Positions 17,241 through 26,211 of a stretch of 64,000 bases of DNA are shown here, one piece after another (the first letter of the stretch is position 1; each line of letters starts with the position of its first letter). This stretch comes from Stutzerimonas stutzeri (GTDB taxonomy: Bacteria > Pseudomonadota > Gammaproteobacteria > Pseudomonadales > Pseudomonadaceae). The notes below the pieces were generated by a model. The model did no database searches. It was not told the origin of the DNA and was given only the letters and a program-made list of their open reading frames with translations. The stretch is taken from the NCBI RefSeq assembly GCF_024448895.1, contig NZ_JAMOIC010000009.1, positions 118,590-182,589 of the forward strand, written 5' to 3'. Position numbers and translations under genes: made by a program.

Positions 17241-19133
17241 TCAGCTTCTGGTGATGCCGTACTTGTTCAACTTGCGATACAGCGTGTTACGGCTGATACC
17301 CAGTTGCTGCGCTACGCGAGTCATATGCCATTGCCGCGCCTCCAACACCGTCAGAAGCGCATCACGTTCGGCATCGCCCAGCGGGTCTCGCGTTGATCCG
17401 ACAGGCTGTGCGAGCGGCAGAACCGCCTCGACATCCGCCGCTGCGATATAGCTGTGCTCGGCCAGTGCCGAAAGCGTGCGAAGTACATTTCGCATCTGCC
17501 GCACATTGCCAGGCCAGGCGTACGAAAGCAGCAGGCTCCGTGCTCGCGGCTCTAGCAAGATGGTCTCGCCGCGTGCTTCCTCCATCAACAAATGATCAAG
17601 CATGGCGTCACGGTCGCTGCGCTCGCGAAGCGGCAGCAGGTTCACTACCAAGCCGTTGAGGCGATAGTAGAGATCTTCGCGAAAAACGCCCTGAGCAACC
17701 AATGCCTGAAGGTCACGGTGGCTTGCACTGATCAGCCGAATGCTCAATTGAGTAGGCGTTTGAGCACCCAGCGGCACGATCTCCCGTTCTTCCAACACAC
17801 GCAGCAAACGGGTCTGTAGGGCCAGTGGCATGTCGCCGATCTCATCGAGAAACAGGATGCCGCCGTTGGCCTGTTGCAGTTTGCCGCTCATGCCTTCTTT
17901 ACGGGCGCCGGTAAAGCTGCCGCCGCGATAACCGAACAGCTCACTTTCAATCAGTGTTTCCGGGATGGCTGCGCAATTGAGCGCAACGAAGGGCTGCCTA
18001 GCTCGTGAACTGGCGCGATGCAGCGCCGAGGCAAACACCTCTTTGCCCGTACCTGTCTCGCCGTGCAGCAGCACCGGAACGTCCCGTTCCAGCACTCTGA
18101 GCGCCCGTTGAAAACTAGCGCGCACCGACGGGTCACCAAGACAAAGGCCTGCCGCTGCGCGCTCGATGTTTTGGTGTGGCGCAGATTGAATCACGCGTAT
18201 TTTGGGGCCACGCAGTTGTCCCTGCAGCAATTGCCCAGCCTGGGTATGCAGCGGCCAACAGGCGCCAGGCTGCGGCGTAGCGCGCTGCAATAACTCATCC
18301 AGACGGATGTCTAGAACCTGTTCCAGTGACTGCCCCAGTAAGTGGGCTCGAGTGGTCCCGAGTAGGCTCATGGCAGTATCGTTGACGGCGCTGATCTGCC
18401 CGCCACCATCGAAGGCCAGCAGGCCTTCACTGAGCAATCCGATGTACTCGGGCTGCGCATGAAAGCGCAGCAGATAGGCGCCTTCGCAGTGCTGTAGGAA
18501 AAAGCAGCTTTCAATGAGTTTCGCTGAAAGATTCGTCAGCGCCATCGTGTGAAAACGACGCTGGTGACTTAACTCTTCCCGCGCCGACGAAACGTTCAAA
18601 ACGGCCAGTAGCTCACCCTGCGGATCGAACACCGGGCTCGCCGAGCAGGTCAGCGTTGCATGACGCCCACGAAAGTGTTCGCCACGGCAAATGGTCAGGG
18701 CCTGGCGCTCGAGCAGGCAAAGCCCAACGCCGTTAGTGCCTTCGACAGCCTCATCCCACACAGCACCCAGCCAAAGTCCGGCACGCTGGAACTCCTGCCT
18801 TTCAGATTCGCTTGAAACACTATCGATCACGACCCCGCTGGCGTCGGTCAGCAGGATGGCATGACCATTACCACCCAATTGCTGATTGAGGCTGCTCATT
18901 TGCCAATGCGCCACGCCGACCACTTGCTGCAGTTGTTCCCTGTGCTCGCGCAGCCTCGTTTGCTCTACCACACAGGTCGCGCGAGCACTGGTGGGATCAA
19001 GGTGATGCTCGTCCAGGCAGCGTCGCCATGACCGGGCGATTGCAGGGTCAGCCGTCGGGCCATCTGGTGCATCCAGGCCTTCGCCGAAGCTGAGAACTCG
19101 ATGGGCGTGCCGGGCGATGTGCGGTGACGTCAT
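17241..19133 (-). CDS. AcoR-like sigma54-dependent Fis-family activator
   Basis: 630-codon open frame: N-terminal GAF-like sensory part (about 60-200), PAS-like part (about 205-310), AAA+ domain (Walker A GETGTGKE, Walker B GILFLDEIGDMP) and a C-terminal Fis HTH (RVAQQLGISRNTLYRKLNKY). The sigma54-contact loop reads GSFTGA instead of GAFTGA, a conservative change. ATG at 19133 has GGAG ten bases upstream. The gene is divergent from the flavin monooxygenase, whose promoter has -24/-12 elements and an upstream palindrome; this protein is the obvious activator. AcoR relatives respond to small ketones, alcohols or aldehydes. Confidence 0.9.
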   Translation of the reverse strand: MTSPHIARHAHRVLSFGEGLDAPDGPTADPAIARSWRRCLDEHHLDPTSARATCVVEQTRLREHREQLQQVVGVAHWQMSSLNQQLGGNGHAILLTDASGVVIDSVSSESERQEFQRAGLWLGAVWDEAVEGTNGVGLCLLERQALTICRGEHFRGRHATLTCSASPVFDPQGELLAVLNVSSAREELSHQRRFHTMALTNLSAKLIESCFFLQHCEGAYLLRFHAQPEYIGLLSEGLLAFDGGGQISAVNDTAMSLLGTTRAHLLGQSLEQVLDIRLDELLQRATPQPGACWPLHTQAGQLLQGQLRGPKIRVIQSAPHQNIERAAAGLCLGDPSVRASFQRALRVLERDVPVLLHGETGTGKEVFASALHRASSRARQPFVALNCAAIPETLIESELFGYRGGSFTGARKEGMSGKLQQANGGILFLDEIGDMPLALQTRLLRVLEEREIVPLGAQTPTQLSIRLISASHRDLQALVAQGVFREDLYYRLNGLVVNLLPLRERSDRDAMLDHLLMEEARGETILLEPRARSLLLSYAWPGNVRQMRNVLRTLSALAEHSYIAAADVEAVLPLAQPVGSTRDPLGDAERDALLTVLEARQWHMTRVAQQLGISRNTLYRKLNKYGITRS

Positions 19134-19238
19134 TTTTATTTTTCTCCGCGATATTTCAGGAGCGGTTTTCGCCAGCATAGGCCAATCGGCCACACACCGC
19201 ATGCCGTCTCGCAGAAGACACAGACTGTCACGTCAGGC

Positions 19239-19256
19239 TGTGTCAGATCTGACACA
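19239..19256. promoter_or_regulatory. 18-bp perfect palindrome, probable enhancer for the AcoR-like activator
   Basis: TGTGTCAGATCTGACACA is a perfect inverted repeat about 65-80 bases upstream of the -24/-12 promoter, the usual distance for an enhancer-binding protein. A partial copy (ACACAGACTGTCA) lies just upstream at 19219-19231. Confidence 0.65.
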
Positions 19257-19320
19257 AGCATTTGCCTCAGGCCTTCTTCAGTCTTCGTCCAACCCCTCTG
19301 GATCGCACCTTTCCTGCCAT

Positions 19321-19336
19321 TGGCCCAGCCCTTGCT
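19321..19336 (+). promoter_or_regulatory. Sigma54 promoter (-24/-12) of the monooxygenase gene
   Basis: TGGCCCAGCCCTTGCT matches TGGCACG-N4-TTGC(A/T) with correct GG-to-GC spacing. It lies between the sigma54 activator gene and the monooxygenase and reads toward the latter. Confidence 0.75.
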
Positions 19337-19381
19337 CTACTCGATGGGCGAACCGGATAACAACAAGATAAGGAGGTACCT

Positions 19382-19474
19382 ATGCGTCGTACCCGACCCG
19401 TACGTCTCCCCTCTGCCCTTCCGCCTGGCTTCCTTATCAACTGCCACGGTCTTCAGCGATTTGACGGCGGCTAG
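19382..19474 (+). CDS. Possible 30-residue leader peptide
   Basis: A strong Shine-Dalgarno (AAGGAGGT, 19370-19377) stands five bases before an ATG opening a 30-codon frame (MRRTRPVRLPSALPPGF..., ending DGG) that stops at 19474, well before the monooxygenase start. It lies within the transcript predicted from the sigma54 promoter. The peptide is Arg/Pro rich and not recognised. The ribosome site is better than that of the main gene, which argues for real translation, but conservation is unknown. Confidence 0.4.
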   Translation: MRRTRPVRLPSALPPGFLINCHGLQRFDGG

Positions 19475-19556
19475 CCTTGCTTTTATCCGACTCGCTATTC
19501 CACGCGGCGCAATCACGCGCAGTGTGCATAACAAGATCTTTGCGAAGGACGTATCC

Positions 19557-21386
19557 ATGAACATCAGCATTGACACCATGGCCCCTACCCATGCGCCAAC
19601 TGCCCAGCTGGCCGCCTGGGTCGACCAGCTCGGCAAGCGACTCACCCAACAGGACATACACGGCGCGCTCGAGCTGTTCGCCGAAGATTGTCACTGGCGT
19701 GACCTTGTTCTGTTCAGCTGGAACCTGGTGACTCTCGAAGGCAAGAGCGATATTCGCGACATGCTGGAAAGCCGACTGGCTCAAACCAAGCCTGAAAACT
19801 GGAAGCTCGAGGGCGAAGCGACATTGGCCGATGGCGTGCTCGAAGGGTGGATCAGCTTGGAAACCGACGTTGCCCGTGGCAAAGGTTACGTACGGCTCAA
19901 GGACGGCCTGTGCTGGACCCTGCTAACTACGATGCGCGAGCTCAAACACTTCGAAGAACCTATCGGACGTCGTCGACCGATGGGTGCAGAGCATGGCCAC
20001 GGCCGCGCTGACACACGTAATTGGCTAGAAAAGCGCCGGGATGAAGAGGCCGCGCTCGGCGTTACTGAACAGCCGTATTGCCTGGTCATCGGCGGCGGCC
20101 AGGGCGGGTTGGGCCTGGGAGCGCGCCTCAAACGTCTGGGTGTGCCGTCGCTGATCATCGACAAGGCGGAGCGGCCCGGTGATCAATGGCGCAGTCGCTA
20201 CAAATCTTTGTGCCTGCATGACCCGGTTTGGTACGACCACATGCCCTACCTGCCTTTCCCTGACCACTGGCCGGTATTCACGCCCAAGGATCAGATCGGC
20301 GACTGGCTGGAAATGTACGCCAAGGTCATGGAGCTCAATTACTGGGCCAAGACCAGATGCGTGAGCGCCAGCTTCGATGAAACGGCAGGTCATTGGACCG
20401 TGCAGGTATTGCGTGACGGCAAGCCAATGACACTTACGCCCACGCAGCTGATCCTCGCTACCGGCATGTCGGGCGTGCCAAACGTCCCGGTCTATCGTGG
20501 TGCGGAGAATTTTGCGGGGCAACAGCACCACTCCAGCGAGCACCCCGGTGGCAACGCTTGGCGCGGCAAACGGGCGGTGGTCATCGGCGCGAACAATTCT
20601 GCCCACGACATCTGTGCCGATCTTGTGGAAAACGGCGCCGAGGTAACCATGGTGCAACGGTCCAGCACTCACATCGTCCGTTCAGACTCGTTAATGGACA
20701 TCGTCTTCGGGCCTCTCTATTCCGAGGAAGCCGTCGAAGGCGGGCTGACCACAGACAAGGCAGACATGCTGTTCGCCTCAATTCCATACAAGGTTTTGCC
20801 GGAGTTTCACCGTCAGGCATTCAATCAGGTCAAAGAGCGCGACAAGGATTTCTATGATCGCCTCGCTGCTGCGGGTTTCATGCTCGACTTCGGCGACGAC
20901 GAGTCCGGCTTGTTTCTTAAATATGTTCGGCGTGGATCGGGCTACTACATAGATGTGGGCGCATCGGAGCTGATTGCGAATGGCACCATTAGGCTGAAAA
21001 GTGGGAGTGGCCTAAACGTGGAGCGAATCGAGCCCGATGCCGTAATACTTAATGACGGCAGCCGGTTGCCTGCAGATCTGATTGTCTACGCCACGGGGTA
21101 TGGTTCGATGAGCGGGTGGGCAGCCAAACTGATTTCGCAGGAAGTCGCCGATAAAGTCGGGCGCTGCTGGGGGCTGGGCTCGGGAACGACCAAAGATCCA
21201 GGCCCCTATGAGGGTGAGCTGCGTAATATGTGGAAGCCAACGCAACAGCAGAACCTCTGGTTTCATGGCGGCAACCTGCATCAGTCCAGGCACTATTCGC
21301 TGTATCTGGCGCTTCAACTGAAGGCAAGGTTCGAAGGGCTAGACACATCGGTGTATAGGCTTGCGCCTAGCTACCACCGCGGCTGA
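19557..21386 (+). CDS. Flavin-containing monooxygenase with N-terminal NTF2-like domain
   Basis: 609 residues. N-terminal SnoaL/NTF2-like domain (about 20-140) fused to a flavoprotein monooxygenase: FAD motif VIGGGQGGLGLGARL (near 178), the Baeyer-Villiger/FMO-like FAGQQHHSSEHPGG (near 318), NADPH motif VIGANNSAHDI (near 341) and LIVYATGYGSM. It likely oxygenates a small ketone, amine or sulfur compound; substrate unknown. ATG at 19557 gives the first sensible start. The sigma54 promoter, palindrome and divergent AcoR-like gene mark a substrate-induced one-gene unit, ended by a hairpin at 21397. Confidence 0.87.
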   Translation: MNISIDTMAPTHAPTAQLAAWVDQLGKRLTQQDIHGALELFAEDCHWRDLVLFSWNLVTLEGKSDIRDMLESRLAQTKPENWKLEGEATLADGVLEGWISLETDVARGKGYVRLKDGLCWTLLTTMRELKHFEEPIGRRRPMGAEHGHGRADTRNWLEKRRDEEAALGVTEQPYCLVIGGGQGGLGLGARLKRLGVPSLIIDKAERPGDQWRSRYKSLCLHDPVWYDHMPYLPFPDHWPVFTPKDQIGDWLEMYAKVMELNYWAKTRCVSASFDETAGHWTVQVLRDGKPMTLTPTQLILATGMSGVPNVPVYRGAENFAGQQHHSSEHPGGNAWRGKRAVVIGANNSAHDICADLVENGAEVTMVQRSSTHIVRSDSLMDIVFGPLYSEEAVEGGLTTDKADMLFASIPYKVLPEFHRQAFNQVKERDKDFYDRLAAAGFMLDFGDDESGLFLKYVRRGSGYYIDVGASELIANGTIRLKSGSGLNVERIEPDAVILNDGSRLPADLIVYATGYGSMSGWAAKLISQEVADKVGRCWGLGSGTTKDPGPYEGELRNMWKPTQQQNLWFHGGNLHQSRHYSLYLALQLKARFEGLDTSVYRLAPSYHRG

Positions 21387-21396
21387 ACGCGCAACG

Positions 21397-21427
21397 AAAC
21401 GGGACCTTCGGGTTCCGTTTGTTTTTC
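21397..21427 (+). terminator. Intrinsic terminator after the monooxygenase gene
   Basis: Stem AACGGGACC / GGTTCCGTT with a TTCG tetraloop, followed by TTGTTTTT. Confidence 0.75.
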
Positions 21428-21447
21428 ATCGCGTTCGTCAGATGTAT

Positions 21448-21469
21448 CGCACTGCGCGCGCGCAGTGCG
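21448..21469. promoter_or_regulatory. 22-bp perfect palindrome upstream of uvsE
   Basis: Alternating-purine/pyrimidine GC-rich palindrome with core GCACTGCGCGCGCGCAGTGC, perfect over 22 bases, 63 bases before the uvsE start. It has no T-run, so it is not a simple terminator; an operator or cruciform site is possible. Confidence 0.5.
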
Positions 21470-21531
21470 CACTAATCAGAACAGTCATCTTTCGCGCCCC
21501 GCTGCATGGCGCAGCCCAGCAATAGGTTGTT

Positions 21532-22554
21532 ATGTACAGAATCGGTTTTGCCTGCATGTATCGTCACCCCGGCCACAGCGCATCGCTGAAAGAGCTGGAA
21601 ACCATTGAGCGTGCCTTCAACCCGCGCTCGACCACGCTGCGCTGGCTCAACAGCGTGTCGCAGGAGGTGGCGCGGGAGAAGCTGAACGGCATCATCGAGC
21701 ACAATCTGGCGGCGCAATTGCGGCTACTCGACTACGTCGCAACCCTGCCAGCGCCGCTGCGCATGCTGCGCCTGAGCAGTGACCTGATGCCGTTTTACAG
21801 CCACCCCGAGGCCGCCGATTTTTATCGTCAAACCGAGGTTCGCACGGTGATGGAGACCGGTTTCGCCCAAATCGGGGAACGCGCCAGGGCATCGAATATC
21901 CGTCTCTCGCTGCATCCCGGGCAGTACTGCGTGCTGGCGTCGGACAAGCCTCAGGTCGTCGAGAACAGCCTGGCGGAGTTCGAGTACCACGCCGACATGA
22001 TTCGCATGATGGGCTTTGGACGACAGTTTCAGGACTTCAAGTGCAACGTGCATATCGCCGGTAAGCTCGGCGTTGAAGGCATCCGTTCCATCTGGCCTCT
22101 CCTGTCGCAGGAGGCACGCAACTGCATCACCTTCGAGAACGAGGAAAAGACCTACGGCGTCGATGACTGCCTGCAGCTCGCTGACCTCGCCCCCGTGGTG
22201 CTGGATATCCACCATTGCTGGATCAACGAAAACAGCTATATAGATCCGCATGACTCGCGCGTGGCGCGAATCATCGAAAGCTGGCACGGCGTGCGACCCA
22301 CCATGCACTACTCGCAGCCGCCGGAGGGTCTGATGGAGCTTGGATTCGCTGCCGACGACAAGCTGGAAATACCGGCACTACTCGAAAAGGTCAGCAAACG
22401 CGACCTCTATAGCCACAGCAAGCGCATGTGGAACCGCTGGACGAACCTTTATGCACGCGAGTTTTTGGACCGTTTCGACATCATGTTCGAAGCCAAGGAC
22501 AAGAACCTCGCAACGCTGGATTACTACCGCGACTACCTGGGTGAGTCTGTGTAA
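21532..22554 (+). CDS. uvsE: UV DNA damage endonuclease (UVDE family)
   Basis: 340-residue TIM-barrel nuclease that nicks 5' to UV photoproducts and some abasic sites. Motifs: IGFACMYRHP at the start, RLSSDLMPFYSHP, RLSLHPGQYCVLAS, VHIAGKLGVEG, FENEEKTYGVDD and VVLDIHHCWIN, which hold the His/Glu/Asp metal ligands. Length is normal. It provides a light-independent alternative to the photolyase encoded 11 kb upstream. No LexA or LitR box was seen; a 22-bp palindrome lies upstream. Confidence 0.93.
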   Translation: MYRIGFACMYRHPGHSASLKELETIERAFNPRSTTLRWLNSVSQEVAREKLNGIIEHNLAAQLRLLDYVATLPAPLRMLRLSSDLMPFYSHPEAADFYRQTEVRTVMETGFAQIGERARASNIRLSLHPGQYCVLASDKPQVVENSLAEFEYHADMIRMMGFGRQFQDFKCNVHIAGKLGVEGIRSIWPLLSQEARNCITFENEEKTYGVDDCLQLADLAPVVLDIHHCWINENSYIDPHDSRVARIIESWHGVRPTMHYSQPPEGLMELGFAADDKLEIPALLEKVSKRDLYSHSKRMWNRWTNLYAREFLDRFDIMFEAKDKNLATLDYYRDYLGESV

Positions 22555-22567
22555 TGCGGTTCAGTGA

Positions 22568-23410
22568 TTAGGGGCGATGCTCACGTCGTAGCATTTCCTT
22601 AAGCTCGGCAATTTCGCTTCGCAGGGAGCGGACCTCCTCATGCAGGTCGGTCTCGATATGATCTCGTGCGGCATCAATGCTCGACTGCGTGGCTTGGCGG
22701 TCTGCATCGGTCACGGTCTGCATGGCGTTGACGATGATAGCGATGAACAGGTTCAGCATAGTGAAGGTCGCGATCAGGATGAACGGGATGAAAAAAACCC
22801 AGGCATACGGGAAGACCTCCATCAGCGGGCGCACAATTCCCATCGACCAGCTTTCGAGCGTCATTACCTGAAACAGTGTGTAAACCGAACGTCCCAGGGT
22901 TCCGAACCACTCAGGAAAGTCGGCAGAAAACAGCCCGGTTGCAATTACGGCTGACACATAGAAAACCAACCCCAGGACCATCGCGATCGAGCCCAGCCCC
23001 GGAATGGCGGACAACAGCGCGCTGACCACCCGCCGCATCGACGGCACCATCGTCACCATGCGCATCACTCTCAACACACGCAAAGCGCGCAGCACACTGA
23101 GCTGCCCGGACGCAGGCACCAGAGCGATGGCGACTACTGCAAAGTCGAACAAACTCCAGGGATCGCGGAAGAAAGCAGCGCGATGAACATAGATGCGCGC
23201 TGTTATTTCTGCGACGAACACAGCCAGGATGATTGTGTCGAGCAGAACAAGGACGTCACCCCAACGAGCCATGACCGAGGCGGACGTCTGCATGCCGAGG
23301 ATGACCGCGTTGATGACGATCAACAGCAAAATGGTGCGCTGCACTGCTGGTCGCTCAATGAATTGCTCCAGACGGCCTTTCGAACGCGTTTCGGATGTTG
23401 CTAGCTGCAT
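22568..23410 (-). CDS. Bacterial voltage-gated sodium channel (NaChBac type)
   Basis: 280-residue 6-TM single-repeat channel. S4 carries spaced arginines (LSVLRALRVLRVMRMV); the pore loop has the TLESWSMG selectivity filter that marks bacterial Nav channels; S6 reads MLNLFIAIIVNAMQTV. A C-terminal coiled coil (ETDLHEEVRSLRSEIAELKEML) supports tetramer assembly. ATG at 23410 gives a length close to NaChBac (274); the open frame upstream to 23773 does not look like channel sequence. Converges on uvsE with a 13-base gap. In alkaliphiles such channels serve motility and pH control; role here unknown. Confidence 0.92.
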   Translation of the reverse strand: MQLATSETRSKGRLEQFIERPAVQRTILLLIVINAVILGMQTSASVMARWGDVLVLLDTIILAVFVAEITARIYVHRAAFFRDPWSLFDFAVVAIALVPASGQLSVLRALRVLRVMRMVTMVPSMRRVVSALLSAIPGLGSIAMVLGLVFYVSAVIATGLFSADFPEWFGTLGRSVYTLFQVMTLESWSMGIVRPLMEVFPYAWVFFIPFILIATFTMLNLFIAIIVNAMQTVTDADRQATQSSIDAARDHIETDLHEEVRSLRSEIAELKEMLRREHRP

Positions 23411-24135
23411 GATGCCTACTCGTGGTGACTTACATTGCCTCGGCACCGCTTGGCCTATCTGCCTGCGCGCCGAGATTCGCGGGCGCGAGTATGGCTCCGC
23501 GAATCGGGCCGGGGAAGCAGCGGAGCGCACCCGGGCGATTACTGATTGCAACCCGGTGTTTCGTTGCATGCTGGCGTTCAGGAACCCTGATTTCTTGGCA
23601 TATCGCCGCCAGCCATAGACCGGCGCTCCAGAGCCACCGCAAGACTCATGCAGGCACGGGCGGCGTTTGATCTGCTGGATCACCAGCGGAGCAGGCAACA
23701 TGTGACGCATCATGCTCGTTACAGGCCGACAAGCGCGCATGACAACCACGCACCGCATTTCGAGCCACGCCATAGACAGATGCGCTCAGCGTGACGTAGG
23801 CATGCCAGCGCAGCGATCAAAATTGTATTGGTTTCGAACTGCTGCTTTTGAGGAGTGAAACTAATTCGTTCGAGTCGCACCGACGGTTCATCGGTACTTT
23901 TCTGCATGGGCTCCCGGCAAGTGCAACTGCGTTCTCCTGCCGCACCAGACCGACCAAGCTGGACCTCGATCAGTAGGATGGCCACATCCAGAAAGGCATT
24001 GGCATTCACCCTGGGCAGACATTTTTGATCTTCTTTTTCGTGAACTTCATCCGCTGCTGAAGCGAAGCTCCCGACTGCCGCATTCGAAGCGGTCCGAATT
24101 CATTCCCACGCGCCGCCATAGCGAAGCTGAACGCG
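23411..24135. other. Intergenic region with no supported gene
   Basis: About 725 bases between the channel start and the diguanylate cyclase stop. Open frames here (for example 23719-24009, minus) have no recognisable domain or clear ribosome site. No terminator, repeat or RNA gene was recognised. Confidence 0.5.
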
Positions 24136-25158
24136 TTACGCCTGCTCAATACGGTTTCGACCGTGCATCTTGGCACGGTACATCGCTTGATCCGCTCGGC
24201 TCAGCAGACCCTCAAGCGTTTCATCGTCACGCCTGACGGCCACACCAACGCTGCCGGTAATGGATACTGTTTCGGGACCGCAAGCGATAGGCTTGTCAAC
24301 GAGCGCCAGCCGCACGCGCTCTGCCAGCATCTGCAACTCCTCGGCCTGGTTAACCAGTACTAAAATTGCAAACTCCTCACCCCCAAGTCGAACGAGTAAG
24401 TCGTCTGCGCGCAGTACTGTTTTGAGCTGGCGGGCGGCCTGTACCAGTACCTGATCACCGAAGGCATGACCGTACCGGTCGTTTACAGACTTGAAGTGAT
24501 CGAGATCGCAACACAATGCGCCCAGCTGCTTGGAGCTGGATTCCGATTCCTGAATCAGAATAGGCGCAAGGTAAGTCAGTCCGTCACGGTTCCACGCGCG
24601 GGTGAGCGGATCGGTCATTGCTCTCAACCGCTCGGCATCCAGTGCTTCGTACAGCGTGCGAATGTGCGTGCTCTGAATACGTTGAACTACGTAGCCCTCA
24701 GCGAGCGTTGCCAGGTCTTTAAGCATGGATTGCTCCGCACCTGTCAGATCGCGAGGGTGCGGATGAAGCAGACAAAACGAGCCCACCGGGAAACCGTTGA
24801 CGACTATGGGATGGCCCGCATAAAGGCGCACCCTTGGCGCCGCTGAAACGAGCGGGTTGTCACTGAACCTCGGATCCTTAAGTGCGTCCGGCACGATCAG
24901 CGAATCGGTTTGCAAAATGGTATGGCTGCAAAAAGAAATATCGCGCGGCGTCTCGCTGATGTCAGTGCCTTGCCTCGCTTTGAACCATTGCCGATCTCGG
25001 TCTATGAGGCTGATCAGTACCGTTTCTACGCCAAAGGCACTCTGGGCGACACGGACCAATGTATCCAGATGCACATCCGCCGCCGTGTCGAGCAAATTCA
25101 GACAGTCGAGCGTGTACTGTCGTAGTGCCTCTTCAGGGTGCGCCGGTGCGATGAGCAT
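24136..25158 (-). CDS. GAF-GGDEF diguanylate cyclase
   Basis: About 340 residues: GAF domain (about 30-165; FGVETVLISLIDRDRQWFKA, YAGHPIV, GSFCLLHPHPRDLT) and a GGDEF domain with DPLTRAWNRDGL, the intact active site RLGGEEFAIL and ADQAMYRAKMHGRN. It should make c-di-GMP from GTP. The ATG at 25158 (MLIAPAHPEEALRQY) is preferred; a TTG 48 bases upstream would add 16 residues. It is the last chromosomal gene before the tRNA scar. Confidence 0.87.
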   Translation of the reverse strand: MLIAPAHPEEALRQYTLDCLNLLDTAADVHLDTLVRVAQSAFGVETVLISLIDRDRQWFKARQGTDISETPRDISFCSHTILQTDSLIVPDALKDPRFSDNPLVSAAPRVRLYAGHPIVVNGFPVGSFCLLHPHPRDLTGAEQSMLKDLATLAEGYVVQRIQSTHIRTLYEALDAERLRAMTDPLTRAWNRDGLTYLAPILIQESESSSKQLGALCCDLDHFKSVNDRYGHAFGDQVLVQAARQLKTVLRADDLLVRLGGEEFAILVLVNQAEELQMLAERVRLALVDKPIACGPETVSITGSVGVAVRRDDETLEGLLSRADQAMYRAKMHGRNRIEQA

Positions 25159-25420
25159 TTCGGGTCCGAACAGTTGCTTTGATTTGATCCTAGCAGCGAA
25201 ATCCAAACGAGGGTTGCGAGTGCGCCGAGCTGCTTGGAAGCGACCTGTGACTGCCCACCGCTACCCCTGCTGAAATGGCGTAGGCTTGAGCGTTTGACTG
25301 GACTGGGACACGCCGACTGCGCACAGACAGCAGTCATCACCGTGTACACGCGCACGCATGTACACAGCGAGCTTCGTTGGCCCAGCTTTAACGAAGCGAA
25401 AAGGAAAAAAGCAGGCACAA

Positions 25421-25443
25421 AAAAGCCCCTATTACGGGGCTTT
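25421..25443 (-). terminator. Intrinsic terminator, probably of the former tRNA-Leu gene
   Basis: Minus strand reads AAAGCCCC, short loop, GGGGCTTTTTT. It lies about 45 bases past the tRNA 3'-end remnant in the tRNA direction, as expected for the original tRNA terminator left at this end of an insertion. Confidence 0.7.
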
Positions 25444-25486
25444 CAGGGATTTCCGAGTCCTCATAAGAGGCCAGGAAACCATTAGA

Positions 25487-25509
25487 TGGTGCGGACGGAG
25501 AGACTCGAA
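25487..25509 (-). other. Attachment-site remnant: 3' end of a tRNA-Leu
   Basis: Read on the minus strand this is TTCGAGTCTCTCCGTCCGCA followed by CCA: T-loop, 3' strand of the T-stem, acceptor strand CGTCCGC, discriminator A and CCA, as in the Pseudomonas tRNA-Leu with a GCGGACG acceptor. The 5' side of the T-stem and the rest of the tRNA are absent. A short tRNA 3' end joined to unrelated DNA is the product of site-specific integration; the intact tRNA should lie at the far end, outside this window. Confidence 0.75.
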
Positions 25510-26211
25510 TTATTAGTGTAAGCTACTGAATTTAAAGGTAATAAGTAAAGTCCAGCTGTGGTTAGGTACACATTTTCGTACACACGAGGGCACGCTGGAT
25601 ACGAGCGGTAAATCACTAACCTGCTGCTTTCTCCGCCCCTACGAGCTGCGCCTTCTTGACGCATCTTACGCCGACGTTCAGCTGTTCACTTCGGAAACGA
25701 TTACCACCGCACCGCCATTGGATTTCCTTCTTAATACGCCCAGCCTAGATGGAGTTAGCCTCACTAGGTCGCTGTTACAGCCACGGTCGATGAACATTGG
25801 CCGCAGAGACTGTTAGCGCTTCTCGCACGCGAGCTTGGCTACATGAACTCATCCCGCAGCACGCTGCAGAGCTGTCCGTAACTCACCTCCAGATTCTCCT
25901 AAAGGCACAGGCTCGAGCAGCCACTTCGGAATGTGGCGAAGACCTGAGAGATGGCCTGGCCCAATTCGGTTGGTCAGCCCCTGCGTCCTTGGCTCGTCGT
26001 GAATCCTGGCGGGATCGGGCCTGGGCCCGCAACCGTTCGCACCAAACATTTTCCCCGCCGGCGAGCGGCTTCCTCGCGATACAAATTGTTCGGTGCTCAC
26101 GGTCCTTCTCTACGTTTCGGCTGCCATGGCGGTGCGTACAGCCCTCACCCGCCGACCGGTTCACAACAAGGACGCGATGGGCGCGACCTTGATTCCGAAA
26201 GGAGTAACACC
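25510..26211. other. Island-side region with no supported gene
   Basis: About 700 bases between the att remnant and the DUF736 gene. Frames on both strands are open (25797-26192 plus, 25883-26164 minus) but show no domain. They may be decayed mobile-element sequence. Confidence 0.45.

Noticed and set aside
21387-21531. LexA box upstream of uvsE
   Set aside because: No CTGT-N8-ACAG was found; only an unrelated palindrome.
23719-24009. 96-codon minus-strand frame as a gene
   Set aside because: No domain, no ribosome site and mixed composition.
25343-25364. Two TGTACA half-sites near the end of region 2, like the LitR boxes
   Set aside because: They are 10 bases apart, not 12, and no suitable promoter or gene follows.
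25797-26192. 131-codon frame before DUF736 as a gene
   Set aside because: No recognised domain, overlapping frames open on both strands, and weak start signals.
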